Origin: Spirochaetaceae bacterium
GTDB lineage: Bacteria; Spirochaetota; Spirochaetia; DSM-2461
DNA length: 7,163 nucleotides
Assembly (NCBI GenBank): GCA_016342385.1
Contig: JAEINM010000210.1
Span: forward strand, 1 to 7,163
Reading direction: 5' to 3'
In this document: positions 1-5,791 of the stretch, piece after piece
How positions within the stretch are numbered: position 1 is the first letter of the stretch
Layout of the letters: the number at the start of each line of letters is the position of its first letter
Position numbers and translations under genes: made by a program
Notes under the pieces: generated by a model
Told to the model about the DNA's origin: nothing
The model's input: the letters and a program-made list of their open reading frames with translations, nothing else
The model's database searches: none

Positions 1-569
1 AGAAGAATGACAGCCAGGATCAGGGAAATAACAAAGATGAGAAGTGTTCTTAAAATAATGTTGGTGATTTCTCCATAAAAAGCCTTTCTGTCAACTGATA
101 CTAGAATATACCAGCCGAAAGGAGAGAAGAACGATGTGTCGGCAATAATCCCTTTCCCGTTGATTGTGAGGTTCTGCCAGCCGGTTTCCCGGGTTTCAAT
201 TTTTTTCAGCAGTCGATTTATATCATTGTCTTCGAGTATTATCTCGCCGGTTTTCAGTGTAATCTCCCCCAGCTTGTTAATGGCGAATATTCTCTCAGAA
301 TCACTACCGATGAGAGTTTTCGCAAAGCTTTCAACAGCTGCTTTTGAAATACTGATGAATTTTTCATCCTTTTCGAGATCGTTGTCAGCCAGGAGGTTCC
401 ACTGGTTATCCATATAGTTCGTCAGGACTTCTGTTTTAAATGTCAGAAATCCGGTTGCAACGACTGTTATTCCGTTCCTGGCTGATAGAATGGCAACTAT
501 AAGGGTAATTATTAATGGCGTAATGATAAGAGGTATTGTTATGAGTATTATTTTAGAACGAATATTCAT
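1..569 (-). CDS. Membrane sensor protein, N-terminal part (cache-like sensory domain), truncated by window edge
   Basis: Reverse-strand translation from the ATG at 569-567 is open for 189 codons to the window edge, so only the N-terminus is present. It begins MNIRSKIILITIPLIITPLI, a charged cap followed by a hydrophobic helix (about residues 7-28). An extracytoplasmic domain of about 140 residues follows. A second hydrophobic helix (about 171-189, IILRTLLIFVISLILAVILL) then runs off the window. TM, domain of this size, TM is the layout of cache-domain sensors. The segment around residues 145-165 (GWQNL...FSPFGWYILVSVD) resembles the membrane-proximal end of a cache domain, where a GWY motif is common. 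Such proteins sense small ligands outside the inner membrane and pass the signal through HAMP to an output module. Here the output (methyl-accepting, cyclase, GGDEF or phosphatase) is not visible. A weak ribosome binding site (AGG at 581-579) lies 9 nt upstream of the start. It is transcribed divergently from the coiled-coil/TPR gene. The sensor assignment is fairly sure; the subfamily is unknown. Confidence 0.82.
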   Translation of the reverse strand, partial: MNIRSKIILITIPLIITPLIITLIVAILSARNGITVVATGFLTFKTEVLTNYMDNQWNLLADNDLEKDEKFISISKAAVESFAKTLIGSDSERIFAINKLGEITLKTGEIILEDNDINRLLKKIETRETGWQNLTINGKGIIADTSFFSPFGWYILVSVDRKAFYGEITNIILRTLLIFVISLILAVIL

Positions 570-597
570 TGTTTATAACCTATGCCATAATTATAAT
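569..597 (+). promoter_or_regulatory. Candidate sigma70-type promoter for the coiled-coil/TPR gene
   Basis: A perfect -10 hexamer TATAAT lies at 592-597. A weak -35 TTGTTT (569-574, three of six consensus bases, the important TTG) lies 17 nt upstream of it. Transcription would start near 604 and give a leader of about 44 nt before the ATG at 648. The -35 touches the start codon of the divergent sensor gene. This is based on consensus match only. Confidence 0.5.
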
Positions 598-617
598 GTT
601 ATTAGATCTTAGAACAA
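590..617 (-). promoter_or_regulatory. Candidate divergent promoter for the sensor gene
   Basis: Read on the minus strand, 595-590 is a perfect TATAAT. With a 16-nt spacer, the -35 would be TTGTTC at 617-612 (TTG conserved only). The two opposing -10 boxes share four base pairs. The transcript would start near 583, leaving a leader of only about 14 nt with the AGG at 581-579 almost at its 5' end. This promoter is therefore less convincing than the plus-strand one. Confidence 0.35.
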
Positions 618-639
618 TAGTTAATTGCGATTAATGGTT

Positions 640-643
640 GGAG
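640..643 (+). promoter_or_regulatory. Ribosome binding site of the coiled-coil/TPR gene
   Basis: GGAG at 640-643 is followed by four bases and then the ATG at 648. The spacing is slightly short but the match is good, and it fixes the start. The nearby ATG at 634 is in another frame. Confidence 0.6.
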
Positions 644-647
644 AATA

Positions 648-2534
648 ATGGCAAGTCTTCTGGAAAGAGCAAAACAGGTTAGAGAAGTCATTCGGGAAGA
701 GAAGGAAATTGAAGCTATCCCCCTGGATGAAAGAGAGGCCATTTACAAAGAAATTGATAGATCTATTTCATCGGGCCGTTTACGGATACGGGAAAGTACT
801 TTTTCTTTTGAACCGGAAAAAAATGATCAAAGACTACCGGTTCTGGTCAATGGGATTGCCTTTCTTATCATTATTGGTCTTTCCTTATTTTTTTACATTT
901 ATTTTAACAGAGTTGAAACATTTATTGTTACAGAATCAGAGACTATCGTATCGGCGGAAAGTGCCCTGGTTGAAACCTTAAAGGAAGAATCCCAACAGAG
1001 ACTGAATGAGAAAGAACAGGAGATCCTGAGTATTCAGAACCGTCTTGAAGAGATGAGACGTCGGCAGGAGACCTTGCAGTTAACCTCTCAGGAAGAAACT
1101 GCAAGGATTGAAAAGGAACTGAGATCTGTTTTTGAAGCGGAACTGGAATCTGAAAGGGTCAAACTTCAAAATGAGGGATTTTCCACCTCCTATATTGAGG
1201 AAAAACTACAGGAATTGGAAGCTCAGAAAGATATTGAGTTTAATAAGCAGATTCAAGAGTTGCAAACCCGGCTGGAAGAGGAACATCTGGCAAGAGATAA
1301 TGAGATATCAGATCTAATTTCATCTTATGAAGCAAATCTTCAGAGTGTTCTGGATGAGCAGATTGCTCTAGAAAATTCTCAAAAAGAGCAACTGGAAGGG
1401 GAAAGGGATAAGGTCTTAAACGATCTGGCAAATATGGAACAGATGAAAAAGCAGGAGGATTTTATTCTCGGGCAGATAGTTTCGCTTTACAGTGAAATTA
1501 ATAGGAATATTCAGAACAGTGAGTATGATTCTGCCAGAGAAAATCTGGTGTCGCTTGAAGACTATCTGAATCTGAAAAGTGTCTCTCTGCTACCTGCGGT
1601 TAAATTTAGAAGAGATGTGGACATTTTTATGATTCATTCCTTAAGAAAACTCATTGATGTGGAAATAAAGGCTCTGGAAGCGACTATTGTATCAGAGATT
1701 CCTCTTCCCGAAATCAAAGAAGAGAATGAATCAGACAGAATCTTAGCTGTCATTTCCGAAATAGTAGAGCAGGGTAATTTTCTCTACGAGCAGGGGGATC
1801 TTGAAGCGGCACGGGAGTCTTATCTTCAGGCTATTTCCTATGTTCCCGCTCTGGATGCCGGTTATTTACGACTTCAGGAGATTGAAAAACTGGATTTTAT
1901 CAATGAAGAGGAACTGTTCACTAAAAATTTCAATGAAGGCAATCGCTCCTTTGATACAGAGAATTTTGAAGCGGCTATTACACAGTATCAGCAGGCTCTC
2001 CAGTATCTTGCTTATGACAGTGATTCGGTCTCCCGAATTGTAAATCGACTGGTTGAAGCGGGGCTGGAGATTGAAACCGCAAAAGGCAATTCCCTCGTCT
2101 CTTCTGAGGATCTCACACTGATTAATGAGGCTAAAATCCATGAACAGTCCCGAAATACCCTGATTGATGAACTGAATACATTAGAGAGAAAATTCCTGGT
2201 TTCCCATTCCGAAAGCACAGCAGATAGTGGTACAACAGAGAATCTGGTTTCTCTGCTGGGAACTAAACTGCTCATAAAAGAAGTACTCGCATCTGATTCG
2301 ATCAGGGAGGAATATCCCGACCTGCATGAAAAAATGGAGTTGTATCTCGAAGCCTACGGTAAAGAGAAGGAGAAAGCCGGTAGAGATGCGGCACTGAGTG
2401 AAATTGTTGCAGTTACCGAGGTTTTATCTACGGAGAATACCGGTAGAACGGCTACTCATGAGGAGCAGAAACAGAAGGAACTGTTTCTACAGTTTCTTGA
2501 TAACCTCAAGAGTATTATTGAAGCGGGTGTTTAG
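648..2534 (+). CDS. Single-pass membrane protein with long coiled coil and TPR-like repeats
   Basis: I do not recognise a named family; this is a description of a 628-residue protein. Residues 1-62 are hydrophilic with many charges and no signal peptide. One hydrophobic helix spans about 64-86 (LPVLVNGIAFLIIIGLSLFF), preceded by basic residues, so the N-terminus is predicted in the cytoplasm and the rest outside the inner membrane. Residues about 98-270 are rich in E, Q, K, R and L with heptad spacing, indicating a long coiled coil. TPR-like units appear near 365-400 (GNFLYEQGDLEAARESYLQA) and 423-455 (GNRSFDTENFEAAITQYQQA). A weaker one lies at about 276-309. The C-terminal 150 residues are helical, charged and otherwise featureless. 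Such an architecture suits a periplasmic scaffold or an assembly or tethering factor, but that is inference. It is divergent from the cache sensor, and its stop codon overlaps that of the convergent lipoprotein gene. The coding call is very secure; the function is unknown. Confidence 0.93.
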   Translation: MASLLERAKQVREVIREEKEIEAIPLDEREAIYKEIDRSISSGRLRIRESTFSFEPEKNDQRLPVLVNGIAFLIIIGLSLFFYIYFNRVETFIVTESETIVSAESALVETLKEESQQRLNEKEQEILSIQNRLEEMRRRQETLQLTSQEETARIEKELRSVFEAELESERVKLQNEGFSTSYIEEKLQELEAQKDIEFNKQIQELQTRLEEEHLARDNEISDLISSYEANLQSVLDEQIALENSQKEQLEGERDKVLNDLANMEQMKKQEDFILGQIVSLYSEINRNIQNSEYDSARENLVSLEDYLNLKSVSLLPAVKFRRDVDIFMIHSLRKLIDVEIKALEATIVSEIPLPEIKEENESDRILAVISEIVEQGNFLYEQGDLEAARESYLQAISYVPALDAGYLRLQEIEKLDFINEEELFTKNFNEGNRSFDTENFEAAITQYQQALQYLAYDSDSVSRIVNRLVEAGLEIETAKGNSLVSSEDLTLINEAKIHEQSRNTLIDELNTLERKFLVSHSESTADSGTTENLVSLLGTKLLIKEVLASDSIREEYPDLHEKMELYLEAYGKEKEKAGRDAALSEIVAVTEVLSTENTGRTATHEEQKQKELFLQFLDNLKSIIEAGV

Positions 2535-5500
2535 GGTCCTGCAGTAACTGTCAGGACATAATCTGCATTATTCACTGTCGAATAAAAATTTATTAGAATG
2601 TGATGTTCTTCTAAAGAGGTAACGCCTGTTGATATAGGAGATTCAGAAATGTTAGAAGTGTCAATAGAAGAAGCAACTGTACCAAGACTATCAGTCAGAT
2701 ACAGGTCGAGGTCACATGCTGCGCTCCAGGTGACCTCGATATCTAGGGTATTTGTAGCAGAACTTGTTCTAATGGCATAATTATCAAAGAAACCTGCAGT
2801 ATCATCCATTTTTCCGTTTATAATAAGAATATCTCCCGGATGTAACATTATAGAATAATCAACTACATTACCTGCTATTAAACCATCAAGAGTTGTTTCA
2901 AGATCTGATATGGGAGTTTCCCATACACTAATTGGGCCTGATAGATAAAAATTATTGACAGAATTACTGTCATCTCCAGCTTCAATCTGTAACATAATGT
3001 AGTAATAACCACTAGTCGCAGGAAGTGAATAGGTATTAAATTCATCTATTGTTATAAGGGAAGATCCTGACCCTGTAAGAGGAGGCATTGATCCTGAATC
3101 CACAACAGGATCTAATTCATCCCAATACTCATCGGTTGATCTGTAGGCTGTCCAGTTAATGGTTTCTTGCCCTCCATTACCAGCACTTTCAGTGATGGTA
3201 AAAGTGTGTTGCTGATTTTCAGCTGCAGAGAAGAGGTTTTCATTTAAATTTCCTCCAATTGTCACAATCGGTAAAACCGGAGCTGTAACTTCATAATCAG
3301 GCGGATCGTAGATAGTAAAGGGACCTGCATAACTGGTGTTGTTTGAAATTATGGATTCACGAGTACCATCACCAACATCAGTCACTTCTATAATTAGATA
3401 GTACATTCCGGTTATCATTCCTGTCCATGTCCATGTTGTGGAAATCGGAATATTATAAGTGGAAGCTCCAGCGGCAAGAAATCCTGTTGTACCTGTTCCT
3501 AGTGATTTTTCACTTCCATCAAAATAGGCACTGTCGCATACAAAGGCTTCCCATTCGACCCCACCGATGCCTCCTGTACTTGTACCGGTAATAAATCCTA
3601 TATTTGTCAGATCGAAAGTTTCTGAGACCGGGCTTCCCATTGTCACAGTAATAAAATTATGACTCACATTGCTCACAGTGTAATCCGGTTCTGAACCGGA
3701 AGTTGGACTGATGGTGAAAAGACCGCTTGATGAATAGTTATTAAATGTATCGGTCTCATCTGAGGAAGCTACTTTGATCAGAACATAATATGCTCCGGCG
3801 GTAGCAGGCCATGTCCCTGTCAACGTGATAGCTCCTGACGATCCCGATGCAGTAAGAGCTGCTATATTTCCGGAACTGATAAAAGTATCTATGGTAATAT
3901 CCAGAATCTGATCGGTAGATGCATAGGCTGTCCAGGTTACACTGGAATTCCCATCATCACTGCCTGTGTTTTCGATGATAAAGTTTTCACCGCTAATTGC
4001 TGTGCTGACATCAGCAGCGGGGGTATTATTTGATACTGATGTCACTTCGTAGTCAATATCGGGGGGTGGTTGAACCGTAATGGCCGCATCACTGGTTGTT
4101 CCTACATTATCTGTGACCCGTACAGTTGCATTTCCTGCACTATTAGACGGAGCGGTATAGATATTTGTTATCAGACTTTCCCCTAAGCCTCCCAAGGAGG
4201 TAGTGAGTGAATAGGTGTAGGGAGGAACTCCGCCTGAAGCAGAGAAAATAACACTATTGGTTTGATTCAACGTTACTGTAGATGGATTTATCGTTAATAC
4301 CGATGCGGGGGATACAGTAATTGTGGCGTCCTCTGTATTACTCATATTGTCAGTTACCCGTACAGTGGCAGTCCCCGCGTTATCAGAAGGAGCCGTATAA
4401 GTACTACCAGTCAGGCTTTCTCCTGTACCAGTCAATGGAGTCAGGAGGGAATAGGTATAGGGCGGAACTCCTCCTGACGTCGAAAAATCGATAGTGCCAT
4501 TGAGGTTTAACCCTATTGTCACCGGACTTATTGCCAGGGCAGATGACGGGGTTACGGTTACTGTCGAGTCAGCAGTAACTCCCATATTGTCTGTCACACG
4601 CACGGTGGCAGTTCCTGTCATATCAGAGGGTGCCGTGTATGTGCTTCCCACAAGAGATTCACCGGCCCCGGCAATGGGAGATAACAGTGAAAAGGTATAT
4701 GGTGATTCACCACCGGATGCAGATAGAGAGATACTGTCCGATAGATTTAAGTCTATAGAAAGCGGACTGATCGACAGTGTTGGACCAGCTACAGCAGTCA
4801 CAGTTACAGCGGCATCAGCCGTTGAAGATAGGCTATCTGTGACCCTGACCAGAGCGGTTCCGGCAGTGTCTCCTGGAGCCGTATAGATATTTCCTGATAG
4901 GAATTCTCCTGTCCCTCCAATCGGAGTTAATAGGCTGTAGGTAAAAGGACCAGTTCCTCCAACAGCATTAAAAGTTACAGAATTCCCACTATAGATTCCT
5001 ATCGATGATGGTGTTATGCCGAGAGCTGGTGGTGGTCCCGTCGAATCGATAATCGCAACTGAAGCCGTATCAGTTAGTCCGGAAGTATCTGATACCAGAA
5101 TTGTACAAGATCCCGATGTTGCAGGAGCAGTAAAAACTCCGCTTGAAGAGTTTATTGTCCCTAAACCGTTTTGAATGGAATAGGTATAGGGTGGGATTCC
5201 ACCTGTTGCAGTAAATGCAATAGTTTCCAGTATGACAACCTGAGCCGATTCCGGTGATAGATTTAAAAGGGTGTCTCCGATGGCTATGACAGTAACAGTA
5301 GCCGTATCTATCAATCCATAGTCATCTGTGACTTGAATTGTACTTGAACCGGGGACAGAGGGAGCTCTATATAATCCTGTAACAGAATCAATCATTCCCA
5401 GTCCCTCGAGTAGGGAGAAGGTATAAGGAGGAATCCCGCCGGTAGCTGAAAACTGTGTTGTTTTCAATACTCCTACCTGAGTCAATTCGGGGGAGATCCT

Positions 5501-5638
5501 GAGTTCAAGCCCCTCGGGACCATCTATGACATCGACAAGGCTGAAAGACTGGTTACAATTTGCAATAAGGAAAATTATTGTGAACGAGAAAATCAGGTTT
5601 TTCATTAATCCGGAACCGGAAAATCTTTCAGTATTCAT
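2531..5638 (-). CDS. Large acidic surface lipoprotein: six Ig-like repeats, three CARDB-like domains, C-terminal PPC-like domain
   Basis: The protein has 1035 residues. A hydrophobic signal segment (about 14-27) ends in LIAN-Cys28, a relaxed spirochaete-style lipobox, so the mature protein is probably lipid-anchored at Cys28. Six tandem Ig-like repeats of about 80 residues follow (about 44-117, 125-196, 206-281, 288-363, 368-443 and 448-523). Their pattern is L.I.P, then SASGG.PPYTYSL, GTGESL, YTAPSD, AGTATVRVTDN and TVTV. Three CARDB-like domains follow (about 528-643, 651-777 and 780-906). Each starts PDY.V or IDYEV and ends with an NN-containing strand leading into a GPFTI-like sequence. 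Residues about 910-1035 resemble a bacterial pre-peptidase C-terminal (PPC) domain, with the DLDLYLTD motif and final DYVLTVTAG. No enzymatic domain is seen, so adhesion or another surface binding role is inferred. By hand count the mature chain has about 100 D/E against 13 K/R. An AGGGTGG upstream favours the first ATG. An internal ATG at 5605 would give a more typical signal peptide starting MKNLIFSF. Confidence 0.93.
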   Translation of the reverse strand: MNTERFSGSGLMKNLIFSFTIIFLIANCNQSFSLVDVIDGPEGLELRISPELTQVGVLKTTQFSATGGIPPYTFSLLEGLGMIDSVTGLYRAPSVPGSSTIQVTDDYGLIDTATVTVIAIGDTLLNLSPESAQVVILETIAFTATGGIPPYTYSIQNGLGTINSSSGVFTAPATSGSCTILVSDTSGLTDTASVAIIDSTGPPPALGITPSSIGIYSGNSVTFNAVGGTGPFTYSLLTPIGGTGEFLSGNIYTAPGDTAGTALVRVTDSLSSTADAAVTVTAVAGPTLSISPLSIDLNLSDSISLSASGGESPYTFSLLSPIAGAGESLVGSTYTAPSDMTGTATVRVTDNMGVTADSTVTVTPSSALAISPVTIGLNLNGTIDFSTSGGVPPYTYSLLTPLTGTGESLTGSTYTAPSDNAGTATVRVTDNMSNTEDATITVSPASVLTINPSTVTLNQTNSVIFSASGGVPPYTYSLTTSLGGLGESLITNIYTAPSNSAGNATVRVTDNVGTTSDAAITVQPPPDIDYEVTSVSNNTPAADVSTAISGENFIIENTGSDDGNSSVTWTAYASTDQILDITIDTFISSGNIAALTASGSSGAITLTGTWPATAGAYYVLIKVASSDETDTFNNYSSSGLFTISPTSGSEPDYTVSNVSHNFITVTMGSPVSETFDLTNIGFITGTSTGGIGGVEWEAFVCDSAYFDGSEKSLGTGTTGFLAAGASTYNIPISTTWTWTGMITGMYYLIIEVTDVGDGTRESIISNNTSYAGPFTIYDPPDYEVTAPVLPIVTIGGNLNENLFSAAENQQHTFTITESAGNGGQETINWTAYRSTDEYWDELDPVVDSGSMPPLTGSGSSLITIDEFNTYSLPATSGYYYIMLQIEAGDDSNSVNNFYLSGPISVWETPISDLETTLDGLIAGNVVDYSIMLHPGDILIINGKMDDTAGFFDNYAIRTSSATNTLDIEVTWSAACDLDLYLTDSLGTVASSIDTSNISESPISTGVTSLEEHHILINFYSTVNNADYVLTVTAGP
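2534..2911 (-). other. PPC-like C-terminal domain of the lipoprotein
   Basis: This covers residues about 910-1035. The core strand IEVTWSAACDLDLYLTDSLG carries the DLDLYL motif typical of PPC domains. The end NNADYVLTVTAG matches the closing YtLtv strand. In secreted proteins PPC domains are usually accessory beta-sandwiches at the C-terminus and are often trimmed or used in surface association. Here it follows binding-type domains rather than a peptidase. Confidence 0.6.
2536..2557. other. Stem-loop at the convergent gene ends, possible bidirectional transcription barrier
   Basis: The inverted repeat GTCCTG (2536-2541) and CAGGAC (2552-2557) pairs perfectly over six base pairs. Inside it, CAG (2542-2544) can pair with CTG (2548-2550) around a TAA triloop, with one bulged T. 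It begins two bases after the plus-strand stop codon and lies within the last codons of the lipoprotein gene. Neither strand has a T-tract after the stem, so it is not a canonical intrinsic terminator. Confidence 0.35.
2921..4057 (-). repeat. Three CARDB-like domains encoded in tandem
   Basis: The three units run on the minus strand at about 4057-3710, 3688-3308 and 3301-2921 (residues 528-643, 651-777 and 780-906). Shared marks are an opening DY.V strand, a central WTAY or WEAF segment, a YY.(L/M) strand near the end, and a closing NN...SGPFTI-like strand. Units 1 and 3 share STD after WTAY or WTAYR, so they look closer to each other than to unit 2, which carries an insertion around residues 700-725. 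CARDB domains are beta-sandwich cell-adhesion modules. Confidence 0.65.
4070..5509 (-). repeat. Six tandem Ig-like coding repeats, period about 240-246 bp
   Basis: The units start at residues 44, 125, 206, 288, 368 and 448. The spacing is therefore 81, 81, 82, 80 and 80 residues. Units 1 and 2 are alike (GGIPPYT(F/Y)S, no ESL block, D.(G/Y)L.DTA ending). Units 3 to 6 are alike (ESL or EFL, YTAP, VRVTD). This suggests two rounds of duplication: an older split between the two classes and more recent copying of units 4 to 6. Units 4 and 5 share SLVGSTYTAPSD / SLTGSTYTAPSD and TATVRVTDNM. Confidence 0.85.
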
Positions 5639-5791
5639 ACCACCCTGTACTTTAAATGACTTTTGGGTGCCTGATGCAGAAGAAAGAAATTATGGCTGGT
5701 ATTCAGCTATTTCTTTATAACTAAATCATTTAATTAAACCCTGCAAAGACTTAGATGTTTTAATCAATTGTATTAGCAGATATTAGTAATT
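5639..5791. other. AT-rich intergenic gap between two same-strand envelope genes
   Basis: These 153 bp separate the stop of the barrel gene (5794-5792) from the lipoprotein start. I see no GC-rich hairpin followed by T-tract on the minus strand. A TATAAA (minus strand, 5719-5714) could be a -10 box for the lipoprotein gene, but no good -35 stands at the right distance. Co-transcription from upstream is as likely as a separate promoter. Confidence 0.4.
5640..5646 (-). promoter_or_regulatory. Ribosome binding site favouring the upstream start of the lipoprotein gene
   Basis: On the minus strand AGGGTGG (5646-5640) stands just before the ATG at 5638-5636, four bases after the AGGG. The alternative ATG at 5605-5603 has only a weak GGA three bases upstream. 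Ribosome binding therefore points to the upstream start, while the signal-peptide shape points to the downstream one. Confidence 0.45.

Noticed and set aside
136..417. Open frame of 93 codons on the plus strand, Ser/Phe rich
   Set aside because: It is antisense to the sensor gene, which has a coherent TM-cache-TM layout; the Ser/Phe-rich composition is that of a reverse-strand shadow.
4494..4886. Plus-strand open frame of 130 codons, Val/Thr/Ala rich
   Set aside because: It is antisense to the Ig-like repeats of the lipoprotein, whose repeated DNA keeps the opposite strand open; no ribosome binding site or recognisable domain.
5688..5710. Short inverted repeat GCTG/CAGC in the gap between the barrel and lipoprotein genes as a terminator
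   Set aside because: Only four uninterrupted base pairs and no T-tract directly after the stem on the minus strand.
5771..5786. Direct repeat TATTAG separated by four bases downstream of the barrel gene
   Set aside because: Six-base AT-rich repeats are expected by chance in this composition; no further copies or symmetry seen.
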